Shown here in pieces: positions 35,925 to 48,080 of a DNA stretch of 64,000 bases. The DNA is taken from positions 614,716,755-614,780,754 of the forward strand of contig NC_081409.1 in the NCBI RefSeq assembly GCF_030272615.1, in the 5' to 3' direction. This DNA comes from Cryptomeria japonica (Eukaryota; Streptophyta; Pinopsida; Cupressales; Cupressaceae). Every line of letters begins with the position of its first letter. Positions within the stretch are counted from its first letter, which is position 1. Made by a program: the position numbers and the translations under genes. Under the pieces are notes generated by a model. That model worked only from the letters and a program-made list of their open reading frames with translations, was not told where the DNA came from and did no database searches.

Positions 35925-36110
35925 TACTTCATAGACGTGATTTAATGACACAGACATGGTTCTATTAGACACAGACGTGTTTCTAAGATTTTGTAAATGA
36001 ATGTTTCTCAAGAGAACATAGATGCATTTTTGCCCTTCACAGACACGTTTATATGACACAAGCACGATTTTGACAGACACAGAGGCATTTCTGAAAAATG
36101 AGTGCAATTT
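35925..36110 (-). repeat. Degenerate ACACAGACGTG minisatellite, inner array
   Basis: CACAGACGTGTTT-like words recur roughly every 20-24 bp (near 35930, 35951, 35972, 36043, 36060, 36080). It is the same core as in 37270-37545 and, reversed, as in 17406-17660. Confidence 0.6.
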
Positions 36111-37269
36111 TTCCAATTCATGAAGTTGTTTTGTTGTGACCCAATCTGAATGTTTGACTATTTTTCATGACAAGAGAACACAATGTTGATGAAGACTCAA
36201 TGTTTGCAAGTGTTTAGACTCAAAAATGACTTCAAGAAAAGTGTGATGTTTGATGTAAAATTGTTTTGCATACACTTGAAGACACAAAAGACACAATGTT
36301 TTGATGTTTGATCTTGAATGTTTGATTGTTCAAAATAAGACAAGCACAATTCTTATGGTTGGCCAAGACAATAGTTATTTATCCCACATGAGGTTACACT
36401 ATTCAGAGCAGATACTTAGATACTTGACCCCACTGGCTCCACCCTCAGCACTCACTTCTCGGGGTAGCCAAGCATCAGTCCCCACAAAAACTCCTCGTGG
36501 TGAACTTTGTATCTCTACTAAGAACCGTATGTTTGTGGGCCACTCCAGAGGTCCGACCTCCTGCCCCAACAACTAGAAGGATTTTGGCTTCTAAAACAAA
36601 GGGGTGCTAGTAAGGGCATCCGCTCATGTGGCCATACATGTGGCACTTTCAGCTCTATAAATACAAAAGGCTCCTAGCTGGTAGGGGTTACGCCCTACAA
36701 CTGATCAAATAAATTTGATCAAACGGGTTTATGGGGAGACATAGTGTCGGTATGAACTAATCAACACACGTTATCCATAGTTTTCACCATGGATATAGTT
36801 GTTTATAGTGGTTCGGAAGAGGTGGGTTTTCCTCACTACCACTTGGGTCATTCTATCCTCACTAGTAGTCCTAATGACGACACGGGGAGACAGGCCCTCT
36901 AAAGATTAAACAAAAAGAGCCTATTGCTCAAGACACAAAAGACACTGGTTCAATTTTAGTGCACCAATTGAAGTGTTTGCTAGTCTATGAAAACAAGGCA
37001 CACAATAAAAATCAAAAAACCCTTGCCAAGGTCCTACAACAAAGATCTGTTAGTAGTTTGGATTGTTTCAAGTGATCACCCCTTCCTGCAAGCACACAAG
37101 TTAGGTAAATTTTAGATCCAAAAGACTTTGTGAAATAGGGGCCTTTGACAAAACGATTTTGCTTTCAAGACAAGCTGCACCAATTTTGTTAGCTAGATCG
37201 GAAGATCTTAGCTCAATATAAACCAGATCTAAAATCCAAAAAAATTTAATCAAAAGAAACCAAAATGTA

Positions 37270-37545
37270 AAAGCTAAAACACAAACGTGGTTAACACTAA
37301 CACAAACGCTTCAGAAAAACTCAAACGTGCCTAGATCTAACACAGACGCGACTTTCGGACACAGACGCGACTAAGGAACATAGATGTGTCTAAATGATTT
37401 GTAGACGCGGTTAGACAACACAGACATGGCCCCATAATCTGCAAAAAAAAAAGGTAAAATGATGTCGACTACGCAAACGCGATTCCAAATATTACAGACA
37501 TGGCAGAAAATCAAAAACGCGATCTCAAAATGCGCAAACGCGAAA
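37270..37545 (-). repeat. ACACAGACGCGACT minisatellite in the T2 leader
   Basis: About 12 units of roughly 20 bp, such as CACAGACGCGACT (near 37340 and 37361) and CGCAAACGCGATT (near 37472 and 37535), lie just inside the 5' LTR. The array is CpG-rich in otherwise AT-rich surroundings. Confidence 0.7.
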
Positions 37546-37633
37546 ATGTCAAAATGTTGTCGGAAATGTCAGATCTACAACTTTAAAAACACAAAATCTG
37601 CAACAAAAGATGTTAAATGCAAAAGGGACAAGA

Positions 37634-37651
37634 GTCCCACTGGGTGTGCCA
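37634..37651 (-). other. T2 primer-binding site
   Basis: On the - strand TGGCACACCCAGTGGGAC begins three bases inside the 5' LTR. The TGG start complements a tRNA CCA end. I do not assign the tRNA. Confidence 0.7.
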
Positions 37652-37654
37652 AAA

Positions 37655-38434
37655 TGTATATGGTGAAAATGGAAACAACAATATTGAAAGACTAAATGAA
37701 TTCAACCACAAAACCCTAGCCAAACAACAATAAAGATCCACCATAACATATGAAGATTACCTAAGACAATGCAAAACAAATGAAATCACAAAGATTATAC
37801 CATCACATGTCCAATAGGGTTTGGATCTCCATTCTTCCTATCTCCATTGATCTTGCTTGATATATTTTCTCTCAGATTTTATGTGTGCACAAGAGCTCAA
37901 CAAAGAATAGAAATGTGGTTTCAAGTAGGCTTGATCGCATATGAAAGTTCGAATGCTAATGTAGTCGGGTAGTCAACAAGGTTTGATAATGAAGGAAGCA
38001 TCTCCTTATATAGAAGACACTATAAGAAATGGAGGGATAAGATCAAAAGGTGTAAAAGATAAATGGTCAGCTATGATTAGAGGGTAGGTAGAGAAAATAA
38101 TAAAATAATGAGAGTGTAGGTAGTATAGGAATTAAGAGATGAATGACATGTTTCATAGGTAGAAAATGTTAATGAATTAATTAAATAAATAAAGATTTAC
38201 TTAATTAATAGAAGAAGTGGGATCAATTAAATAAATAAGATATTTATTTAATTTAGGAAAAGGGGAATTTAAATAAATAAAGGTATTTATTTAAATGAGA
38301 AATAAGGCTAGAAGAGGATAAATGAATTAATTAAATAAATAAATATTCATTTAATTAATAGAAGAATTAGGCTAAATTAATTAAATAAATAAAGATATTT
38401 ATTTAATTAGACATGACAATTTTAGGTGTCTACA
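37655..38434 (-). repeat. T2 5' LTR
   Basis: This is a 780-bp match to 16102-16877 with about 30-35 substitutions and one small indel. Most differences are C/T or G/A transitions. A TATATAAG-like box is readable on the - strand near 38003-38013. Confidence 0.93.
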
Positions 38435-38439
38435 ATACC

Positions 38440-39580
38440 CTATTTCAAAGGCACTTTGATGGAACCCTCCTAAGGTGTTTAGACAAAGAGGAGGTTGAAT
38501 AAGTACAATGTGAAGTACACAAAGGTATCTGTGGGGCACACTCAAGCTGCCTAAATTTGGCTAAGAAGCTCTTGCACATTGGATACTACTAGTCCATAAT
38601 GGAATAGGATTCCTACCACTATGTGATGAAAAGTATCCCCTATCAGAAGCATGGTGACAAGATTCATGCACCTTCTCAGGATATGCAGTCATTAATTACA
38701 CCCTACCCCTTCTCTCGGTGAGGGATTGATCTCATAGGAAAAATCCATCCCACCTCATCCAATAGCCATAAGTTCATAATAACCACCACTAAGTACTTCA
38801 CAAAGTGGGTGGAAGCCATACCACTCGCATTTACCACTAGCAAACAGATTTCTAAGTTTATCCTAAACTACCTAATCTACCATTATGGAATTCCCAAAGT
38901 CATCATTACAGACAACGACAAACCTTTCAAGAATTAGGATGCAAAAGAATTATAGTATAATTTTTCCATCCAACATCGCTTCTCCACCCCATACTACCTG
39001 TAAAGTAATGGTCAATTGAGGCTTCAAATAAAACTCTCATCAAGATCCTCAAGAAAATAGTAAATGAAGATAGCTATGATTAGCACTTGCAACTCCATCC
39101 TACCCTTTGGTCCTATCGCACAAGAATTCACACCCCCATAGGAGCTACACCATACTCCTTAGTCTTTGGTTCCAAATTTATCCTACCCTTTGAGATCGAG
39201 ATCCCCTCACTTTGAGTGTTGTTAGAGAATATCCTTCCTGATGAAGAATATAGAGTGGCTAGACTACAAGATCTGGAATTGCTAGATGAAAGGTTCCTTA
39301 AGCCATTAAATCATCTCCTAGTATATCAAAATCACATCAGAATAAGCTGCAACAAAATATTCGAGACCCAGGAAATTGACATTAGTGATCTTTTCCTTGT
39401 GGAAAATCATATAAATCTTTAGGACCTTGAAAAGAAGAGAAATTTTGAGCCTAACTAGGTTGGACCTTATATCATGACTGCAAAGTATGGTTCAAGATCC
39501 TATTAGTTGGCTACACCTAAAGGAGATCCTTTGAATGAACCCATTAGCATCATGCACTTGAGGAATTTCTATGCCTAATC
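38440..39580 (+). pseudogene. T1 integrase, remainder after the T2 insertion
   Basis: The segment continues the frame broken at 16101: FDGTLLRCLDKEE, EVHKGICGAHSS, YFTKWVEAIPLA, LIYHYGIPKVIITDNDKPFK, EASNKTLIKILKK, TPYSLVFG and finally SIMHLRNFYA before a stop near 39578. The first and second catalytic Asp (GIDLIG, IITDND) are present. The zinc-finger CC pair that T2 keeps (KKCKQCQ) reads KSIPYQK here, so the finger is destroyed. Many stops and at least two frameshifts break it. One stretch (39216-39422) is still open. Confidence 0.85.
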
Positions 39581-39942
39581 TTCAAAGATTAATAGTTTTC
39601 AAAAATAAAATAAAAATAAAAAATCATAAAAATACAAAAAATTGAAAAAAGAAAAAAGGTAAGGAAAAAATCAATTTGTCCATTAGTGAAAATCACTCTG
39701 TGGTGCTATGGGAAAGTACCTTGTGTTGGCACCCTCATAAATATTCCAAAATTTATGAGGGAAATTTGTAAACCAAGATTGCATGTAGTAAATATGTTCT
39801 TGAAAAGAGTTTCTCTGAAATTCTTTTGGTTTTAGTGTTGATGTTTATCCGAGTTGTGAAGTGTGTTCATATGCCTTGTGGGTGGGTGTATATTTTTTAT
39901 CTGTGACTGTATACTTAGGTAATTCATGAATTAAGTGCTTAC
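39581..39942 (+). other. T1 3' untranslated sequence before C1
   Basis: An A-rich tract (39595-39670) follows the integrase stop, as it does in T2 (21600-21719 on the other strand). A GAAAATCAC, GGTGCTATGGGAAAGTACC segment also parallels T2. The stretch ends with CTTAC (39938-39942), the TSD of C1. Confidence 0.6.
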
Positions 39943-41018
39943 TATTGGTATTTTGGTATGGTTTTGTCATTGATGTCAACACCTACTAAAACACTAGCAC
40001 TCTGGAGATCCAGCAGCATTCACCGGCAAGCAAGTAACTATTGCACAGTTACTGGTATATAGTTCACCGGCAGGATATAATGATCACCGGCACTTGGAAT
40101 GATATGGAAGACACATGGTAATGTTGAAGACATCATGTGGACACTTTTTTTTGAAGAATTAATCATTGGTATATTCATATTTGCATATTTGCATATTTGC
40201 TTTTACCGGCAAATAGGTCTAGGGTTACCTAGGGTTACACTGGCAGGTTTATCTTTTCCAGATCAGCATGGCATGCTATGGAGATGATTAATTATTGTTG
40301 TGAATGCATTAAGCCGACATGTTTAATTGGTTATTGCATCGGATATTATATTGTTTGTAAAATGTTTTTATTGTAATATCTTGTAGAGCCGACCTACTAA
40401 AATTGGTCTTAGGTTATGGTATAAATGTAAGATCTTATTTGTAAAATTGAATGTGGAATGCCAAAAAGAATTATGAGAAGGTATATGCAAGATTAAGCAG
40501 AGCTATACATGAAGACATCATTTGAAGGTGAAGCTAGGTTTTTGTGGAAGCACATCAGCATTACACTGGTACTGAATCTAGCATATGAAGATGCTATTTT
40601 GTGCAGTACATTCTTATTGGATTTAACCATCCAACTATAGTCAGTGTGACTCCCTTTTGTGATTGAGTAGTAAGCTCTAGGTTGTTGGCCTTTCTGCATG
40701 TGCAGACCCCATTTATGTACACTTACTATCTACAGTAGTATCATCTAATTGTGGGTAAGGTTTCCCACCATGGTTTTTCCCATTACAAGGTTTCCACGTA
40801 CAAATATTGGTGTTATGTGTTGTGGATGACTTTGTGTTTATGTTTCATGCATTAATCTTTACCAGTATAGCAATTAACTGTTAACACTGTCTACCGGCAT
40901 ACTTAACTGGTTTACTGGTATTAAGCATTAAGTTGGTTAAGTTGTTTTTGGTTTGAAATTTGTTGACAACTGATTCAACCCCCCCCCCCCCCCTCTTAGT
41001 TGTCTCTGGGACCTAACA
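39943..41018 (+). repeat. C1 5' LTR
   Basis: It starts TATTGGTATTTTGG and ends GGGACCTAACA. A TATAAATG is present near 40420. A C-homopolymer of about 15 lies near 40979-40993, shorter in the 3' LTR. Confidence 0.93.
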
Positions 41019-41020
41019 AT

Positions 41021-41032
41021 TGGTATCAGAGC
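41021..41032 (+). other. C1 primer-binding site
   Basis: TGGTATCAGAGC, complementary to the initiator methionine tRNA 3' end, lies two bases after the LTR. It is classic for copia elements. Confidence 0.9.
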
Positions 41033-41075
41033 TTAGTCCTCTTTTTGCAGAAGTTTAACAACTTGAGGAGATCCA

Positions 41076-41599
41076 ATGTCTACTAATTGTTTTAGGAAGG
41101 ACAGTCCTAAACTTGATGGAACCAACTATGGCATATGGAAGATCAGAATGGAGACACATCTGAATTGCATTGGCAAAGATATCTGGGATGTTACAAAGAA
41201 TGGTTATACTGTTGTTGTATCTGGTTAGCCTAGTCTTGCTAACTTGACTAAAGATGAGGAGAAGCACTTTTGAGCGCTTTATCAGATCAACAAATCATGG
41301 GACTATCAAATAGGTCTACTACTAAAGCTATTTGGGATCATTTGGAAACATTGAATGAAGGAGATTCCACAGTCAAAATGGCAAAACTTGAAAGCTTCCG
41401 AGTCAGGTATGAACATCTGAAAATGGAAGAAGATGAAAGGATTTCTGCTTTTATGGAAAGAGAAAATGAAATTGTTTTGGGAATTAAATGTTGTGGAGGA
41501 ACCTTGAGTGAGGATGAAATTGTTTCAAAAATCTTAAGGGGATTTCCACTAGCATATAAAATGATAATGAGTTGAGAACAATGCCTAATACATCAGTAA
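41076..41599 (+). pseudogene. C1 gag, first part (before the solo LTR)
   Basis: ATG at 41076 starts MSTNCFRKDSPKLDGTNYG, then WKIRMETHL, the usual N-terminus of plant copia gag (DUF4219/UBN2 type). After a stop and a one-base frameshift near 41265, the UBN2-like part continues (STTKAIWDHLETLNEGD, then LESFRVRYEHLKMEEDERI, EDEIVSKILRGFP). A second shift near 41575 leads to RTMPNTSV, where the solo LTR is inserted. The host frame resumes at 44848 as TRNTLIGKLSAFE. Confidence 0.85.
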
Positions 41600-41646
41600 T
41601 GTCATGCCCAAATTTTAGGGCAAGAAAGGGATAATTTTATTTTATC

Positions 41647-41739
<93 letters not shown>

Positions 41740-44700
41740 TGTATGTATGTATGTATGTATGTATGTATGTATGTATGTATGTATGTATGTATGTATGTAT
41801 GTATGTATGTATGTATGTATGTATGTATGTATGTATGTATGTATGTATGTATGTATGTATGCACATTAATATTTATTTTTGTGTGGGAATATATATATAT
41901 ATATAAGTATATACAGGTAACTTGCATGTATATAGTTATATATTTATATAAATATATATTTTATATAACAGAAATTATGTAAGGAATAAACCATAGCATT
42001 CTGATTTTAGGTATGTATTCGAATAGGATACTAAAATATTATTTTGGTTTCTTTTAATTTATTTTCTCTCAAAAATATCCTAGATGTAAAGATTAAATAG
42101 ATGGGTTTATAAATTTCTGATTCACTTACAGCAAAAGTAAAGAAATTTAGACTATTTACTGTAGGTGTTTTTTTTTCCTGCATATAAATAATGCCGGTAT
42201 TTAGTTAATCCAAATTACAACTATATAAATGACTAAATTTAATAAATTTACCAGCAACTAAACAAATCTAGATTTTATTTAAATAAAACTCTAATAGATT
42301 ATGATTTTCATTTTCTGTAATAAATAAATTGACAGACTTTGCAAATTCTATAGCAACTATTTAAATGGCAAATTTTAATTAATTTAACAGCAACTAAATA
42401 TAGCTATAATTTATTAATCTAGAAACCTTAGAGATGGCTTATAAAATCTTTGCTCTTAATTTGTGCAACTTAAAAAAAATGCAATCACAGATAAAATAAA
42501 TGCACAAAATTAAATAAATGATTTTTATATTTTCCTGGATTGATCTAAAAGCTTTTATTTTCAGCCCCCTACATGCATGCAAATCAAATTCACTTCTTTC
42601 CTAATATTGGAGTTTAAATGCATAAAAGGAATAAATAAATCTTTTTCTTTTCAAAATATCCTAAAACACAACATTGTTAATTTCCAGAAATTTAGAAAAC
42701 TAAACCAAAGATACTTCTTTCTTTTCTATAGTATTGCATGAATAATTATTACAAAACTTTAAACTTAGTCACAAGACTTTATAGTCACTTTACAAATGGT
42801 TCTCTCCTTTCAATCAAGTGAGGACTTTCAAAGAACATAAATTACATTTACATCATTTTTCTGCAACAACTAAATCCAACCACATCTACTTGTCCTGCTA
42901 TTTTCTTCTAACAACCTGCAATTAAATCAAAAGCTATGACCATGGAGAGCTCACCTCCCAGCCTAGGCTAACTGGTAGCCACCCCCAAGCTTGGAGAACC
43001 AAGCCCTAGATACGTAACACACATGCAACACAAAAGACAGAAAATACACAACTCAAACACAATCCCAACCCAGGCTACACTGCACCACACATTTGTGATG
43101 TCTTTTCAAGGGTGGCAGTGGACCAAGTACCCTGAGGAGACTGAAAGTATGGAAAAACATATAGCCACCTCATGGAAATCCAAATACATCAACTATAACA
43201 ACCCCATATTCCTTATGCCCCCCAAGGCATTCATGCCTTATTTCCCTCCTTATGACCCCCAATGCATAAACAAGTCGTGCAGCAAGGGTCACATAAAATC
43301 CCTTGTGATCACTCTCATAATGAGAGCCTCTCACTCAAGGGCTGTCACTTCTACCACCCGTAAGATCCTCCTCTCTCCCAAGAGTAGGAGGTCTTGATTA
43401 CTCCCAAAACACATACATTGCAAAAACACAAAACACCAAATAAATTTCCAAGAAATACATGCACAAAAACTAGTATTTTACACAAACATTTCTTTCAAAA
43501 CAACAGGCAATAAGAAAACATTATAAGAAAAATAAAACCAACCTTAAATTACCCAAAGGTATGCTAGTTTTGTTGAGGATGATAGCCCAATTCCACAGTT
43601 CTTCTCTTTCTACCCTTAGCCAAGATTCTCAATCCAAAATCTATCTTTCTTCTTTTCAAAATTCTTTTGTCTCCAAAAATGGAGAGTGGGTGATTACCCA
43701 CTAATTTTCTAATTCTTGCTTAAGAAGCCCATTGTGAGAGTTCTCACAGGTTTCTAAAAACTAAAAAGGAAGGTAAGGTATAGTGGGAAAGGGAACTCTC
43801 ATTCAAAAAGGTAGGTTTACAACTTAGTTCAAGTCTTTTAATTTCAATTTTCGCACAACTTAGAAAAGTCACTTTTTAGGGTGTCTACAAGGTCACATGG
43901 GAGTAGAAACTTGCATAAAATTACCCCTAACCCTTAGGTATACCTTATGGGCTTGAGGAAACCCTATTAAACTACCCCTAGGTGTCCATTTAACCCTTTT
44001 TTAACCCCTCTGAAGTTTATTTTCGGGTCAAACCTATGTTGACCATCCCAAAGATTCTTTACCCAAGGCACTTATGGAATCTCATTACATTAATTGAAAA
44101 AGCTATAGTTAAACAATTCCCACCAAGAGACAAATTTAAAAATTCAAACCTAAATCCACACATGTGTCAAGTGACACAAAGAAAATACTTTTACAAATTT
44201 ATACATGAAATCGTGTCTCTTGTAGATTTTACATAAATCAATTAAATAACACCTAACACACATTCATCATTTACTATTACGAATAAAATACAACACAAAC
44301 AAGGTGTTGTCTCTCCAAATAGACAAACCCTGGCTTTACGAACATACATAGGTCTAGGTTTGGTTCTCCGTAATATTTCCATGGTCACATGGATAACTTC
44401 CTGTGCATCTCAATTACACATTAGTAACTTAAAATAACCTCATATAATATAAATCACAAGAATAATAATACACATCATCACTTGCATACAATTTACATCT
44501 GAACAATTTAATACATCTTATATCCAAGCAATTTCACATAAGCAATTTATCCTCATTCTCATAATCTTGATCCACACATAAAACATACATCATATTTCTA
44601 TCATCATAGTAAAGTCCTGCAAATTCAATAACGACATTTATCACTGCAAATTCATCCTATTCAAAAATCATGTAGTGTTCTATATCATAAAGCATATAAA

Positions 44701-44842
44701 TAAAGCATCAACATATAGCAATGTTATCCAAATCATGGAATCATATGAGTTCTAAATCCATAATGCATAAAAATAAAGCATCCATAATAGTCTCATCATA
44801 AAAACATTGAAATGTCAGACTGAGTCAGGGTGGGGCCTCACA
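41600..44842. mobile_element. 3.24-kb solo LTR inserted in C1 gag
   Basis: The insert starts TGTCATGCCC and ends GGGGCCTCACA, with a 5-bp TSD AGTAA (41595-41599; 44843-44847). Removing it restores C1 gag coding sequence. There is no internal LTR repeat and no coding domain, so a solo LTR is the simplest reading. A long microsatellite lies near its left end. The 42000-44800 part is AT-rich and featureless. Confidence 0.8.
41651..41860. repeat. Compound microsatellite (AT)~30 then (GTAT)~37
   Basis: Alternating AT occupies about 41651-41711. Uninterrupted GTAT units follow to about 41860. The array is close to perfect, so it is probably recent and length-variable. Confidence 0.97.
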
Positions 44843-44847
44843 AGTAA

Positions 44848-45374
44848 CTAGGAATACATTGATTGGAAAACTTTCAGCTTTTGAAATTGAGGAATTTGGT
44901 CTTGTTGCTACTATAAAGATAGATTTGGCCTTTAAAGCATCAACATCATCTACTCCATCATTTGACAAATCAGATTGGAAAGCCTTTTATGCAAGAGAAC
45001 TTGAAGAAACTAGGAAGGAGAATGAAGAACTTGAAGAACTTGAAGCACTATTTGCAAGGAAAATGCCTAAAGGTCCAATTGGAAGTAAGTATGAAGGTAA
45101 ACCGCCCTTTAAATGTTTTAACTGTAATAAGATTGGTCATATGGCTTCGAGATGCCCTAATAGACATGCTAGACTAAGAGAAGAAGCTAGAAGAACATAC
45201 AAGCCTAATCCTGAATATCAGAGATACAGATTTAAGAAGAATAGAGACAAATCTTGTTACATTGTTGATGAAGGTGTGACTGATGATTCTGATGAGGATC
45301 CGGTAGACAATGGATGGGTTTTTGGTTCTATAATAGAAGATCAATCGGCACCTACTATTCAACTGGTAGAATAA
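44848..45374 (+). pseudogene. C1 gag, second part with CCHC zinc knuckle
   Basis: The open frame continues IGKLSAFEIEEFG, a Glu-rich helical stretch (KENEELEELEAL), then KPPFKCFNCNKIGHMASRCP. This is a C-x2-C-x4-H-x4-C zinc knuckle at about 45110-45160. It ends in an acidic tail (VTDDSDEDP). The knuckle binds element RNA. It runs into protease after a TAA at 45372-45374. Confidence 0.9.
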
Positions 45375-45660
45375 GCCCTAGCAGCTAAAGTTGAAGTAAA
45401 GGATGAATGGATCATTGACTCAGGATGCTCACATCATAAGACATGAGACAAAGGTAAATTCTTGAACTTTCAAGAATACAATGGAGGTTTAGTATGATTT
45501 GGAGATGACAAAGCCTGTTCAATCAAAGGTAAGGGTACAATATCTCTTGATGGTAAGCATAACACTGACAATGTCTACTATGTTGAAGGATTAAAACATA
45601 ATCTTTTAAGTGTTGGTCAATTGGTTGAGAAAGGATTTTAGTTACAATTTAAGAATGGAA
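45375..45660 (+). pseudogene. C1 protease domain
   Basis: DEWIIDSGCSHH carries the intact copia protease D-S-G motif (about 45402-45437). After a stop the frame reads FGDDKACSIKGKGTISLDGK and LKHNLLSVGQL, usual for copia protease/pre-integrase. Three stops (near 45443, 45498 and 45640) break it. Confidence 0.8.
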
Positions 45661-46600
45661 AATGCAAAATCATGAATAGAATTGGTTTAGAAATTGCAAC
45701 CGGTAATCAAACTAGAGGCAATATCTTTCATTTGAATAACAGTGAAAAGACATGCTTAATTGCACATATAGATGAAAGTTGGTTATGGCATAAGAGACTC
45801 TGTCATGTAAACTTTGATTGCATGGTAAAGATCAGTACTTCTAAGGCAGTTAGAGATCTACCTAAAATTGTGAAACCTCATAATACAATATGTAAGGAAT
45901 GTCAATTTGGAAAACAAGTTAGAGCTAGTTTCAAAAGTATTCCAGAAAAATCCAATAATGCTCTTGATTTGATTCACACTGATTTATGTGGTCCAGCTAG
46001 AACCAAAAGCTTACAAGGTGATAGATATTTCATGCTAATTATTGATGATTATTCTAGAATGTGTTGTGTTACTTTTCTCAGAGAAAAACCAGAAGCACTT
46101 GGAAAGTTCAAACTGTTCAAAGTAATGGTTGAAAATGAAACCGGTAAGAAAATCAAATGTTTAAGATCAAATCAAGGAGGTGAATTCACATCTAAGGACT
46201 TTAATACATTCTATGAAGTGAATGGAATCACAAGATAGCTATCAGCACCTCGGACACCACAGTAGAATGGAGTTGTTGAAAGGAAAAATAGAACTATCTT
46301 GGATGCAGCAAGAAGTATGTTATCTGAAGAAAATTTACCACATGTATATTGGAGAGAAGCAGTCAGCACAATGGTCTATACATTCAACAAAGTTCACATC
46401 AAAAGTGAAACCGGTAAGACCCCTCATGAACTATGGTTTGGTAATACTCCTACTCTTAAGTATTTCAAAAAATTTGGAAGTAAATGTTATATTAGAAGAG
46501 ATGAGTATATTGGCAAATTTGATCCTAGAAGTGATGAAGGAATATTTCTTGGTTATTCATCTAAAAGCAAGGCATATAGATGTTTTAACAAGAGATTGTA
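45661..46600 (+). pseudogene. C1 integrase
   Basis: The pre-integrase HHCC zinc finger (LWHKRLCHVNFDCM, then CKECQFGK) is followed by the core. The first Asp is in LIHTDLCGPA. The second position reads LRSNQGGEF where RSDxGGEF is expected, so the second Asp is now Asn. Glu is in NGVVERKNR. The frame has stops in NGITR-stop-LSAP and PQ-stop-NGV, both at TAG where CAG is expected. The C-terminal part (ELWFGNTPTLKYFKKFGSK, DEGIFLGYSS) runs across overlapping frames to a TAG near 46599. Function in life: cDNA integration. Confidence 0.88.
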
Positions 46601-48080
46601 GAAAATTGTTGAGAGTACAAATGTAAAAATTGATGAACAATTCAGAGGAACTTCAAGGTACATAGACTCTGAACTGGCAACAGAAATTGTGACAAATGAA
46701 CTTAAACTAAATCCACCAGTACAGAATGAAGATCCAGTTACCCCGGTACCATTAGAGGATTCCACAGTAATTGAAGAACAACAGTAAACTAAGACACCCC
46801 AGTATGTAAGATTGAATCATTCTAAAGATCGGATAATTGGAAACAAATTTAAAGCAGTTATGACAAGAGGAAGATTGGCAAATGAAGAGGTATGTCTAGT
46901 TTCTCAAATTGAACCATTATCTATTAATGAGGCATGTGAAGATAAATTTTGGATTAAAGCTATGGAAGAAGAATTAGAACATATTGAGAAAAATAATACT
47001 TGGACATTAGCTCCCTGACCTAAAGATAAAAATGTAATCGGAACAAAATGAGTATTTAGGAACAAACTTAATGAAGATGGTAAGGTTGTCAGAAATAAAA
47101 CAAGACTAGTGTGTAAGGGATATTCTCAGAAAGAAGGAGCTGATTACAATGAAACCTTTGCACCGATAGCTAGAATTGAGGCAGTCAGATTATTCTTGGC
47201 TTTTGCAGCTCACAAGAACTACAAAGTTTATCAAATGGATATTAAATGTGCATTTTTGAAAGGAGATCTTGAAGAGGAAGTCTATATTGAACAACCTGGT
47301 GGATTTTCTTTGACAAATGACAATGATATGGTTTGCAGGTTAAGAAAAGCTCTGTATGGATTGAAACAAGCCCCAAGAGCTTGGTATGCAAGATTGGATA
47401 AGTCTCTTTTAAAGATTGGTTTTACTAAAGGAAATGCAGACAACAATTTATATTGCAAAATAACTAATGATGACATCTTGATTATAGAAGTATTCGTTGA
47501 TGATATAATCTTTGGAGGAGAAGATGGATTATGTAAAGAATTTTCTATTAAAATGCAGCAAGAATTTGAAATGTCTATGATTGGAGAAATAAAATTCTTT
47601 TTAGGATTGCAAATCTCACAAACTAACAAAGGTATATTCTTGAGTCAATCCAAATACTTGAAAGAGTTACTAAAGAAATTTGGGATGGAGAACTCTAAAC
47701 TGGTAAGCACACCTATGACTACAAATGACAAATTATCTCAAAGGGATGAATCTACACCTGTTAATCCAACTAGATACAAATCTATGATAGGAGGTTTATT
47801 GTATTTGACACAAACCAGACTTGATATTATGAATGCAGTATGTATTGTTTCTAGATTTCAAAGTAATCCTAGAGAAAACCATGAATCAGCAGTAAAAAGG
47901 ATTTTCCAATACTTACAAGGCACTGCAAATCTTGGATTATGGTATCCTAGAGATGAAAATTTTGATTTATGTGCATACACAGATGCAAATTGGGCAGGAG
48001 ATGTGGATGATAGAAAAAGCACCACCGGCGGAGCATTCTTTCTTGGAAAAAGATTAGTTTCTTGGTTGAGTAAGAAATAG
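46601..48080 (+). pseudogene. C1 reverse transcriptase
   Basis: From the linker (RIIGNKFKAVMTRGRL) the frame reaches the copia RT start (EACEDKFWIKAMEEELEHI, NNTWTLAP), then a 323-codon clean stretch from 47109. It holds QMDIKCAFLKGDL (catalytic Asp 44 of that stretch), LYGLKQAPRAWY, VFVDDIIFGG (FVDD, residues 129-132) and FLGLQI. The core is intact. Only upstream TGA codons (near 47017 and 47049) and a TAA near 46786 interrupt. Confidence 0.92.

Larger units (their letters stand above)
35417..37654 (-). other. T2 2.2-kb untranslated leader
   Basis: This lies between the 5' LTR and gag on the - strand, with no coding sequence. It holds two minisatellite arrays (35925-36110; 37270-37545), a TATAAATA on the + strand at 36656-36663, an imperfect palindrome around TGATCAAATAAATTTGATCA (about 36698-36717), and the primer-binding site at its outer end. 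Confidence 0.6.
16102..38434 (-). mobile_element. Complete 22.3-kb Tat-lineage Ty3/gypsy retrotransposon T2
   Basis: It has terminal direct repeats of 776 and 780 bp with TG..CA ends, a 5-bp TSD ATACC (16097-16101 and 38435-38439), a primer-binding site next to the 5' LTR (37634-37651) and a polypurine tract next to the 3' LTR (16878-16891), all oriented on the - strand. The internal region is 20.8 kb: long leader, gag, protease, a 6.6-kb accessory block, G-patch, RT, RNase H, second RNase H, integrase, and then an antisense PMD gene before the 3' LTR. By my count the LTRs differ at about 30-35 positions (roughly 4%), so it is an old but clearly post-T1 insertion. RT lacks about 95 codons and several frames are broken, so it is not autonomous now. 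Confidence 0.93.

Noticed and set aside
36656-36663. TATAAATA on the + strand as a promoter
   Set aside because: No ORF or transcript-like feature follows on the + strand before the LTR; kept only as a note within the leader.
41642-41982. Several open frames (YIHT and MYVC repeats)
   Set aside because: They are only translations of the AT/GTAT microsatellite.
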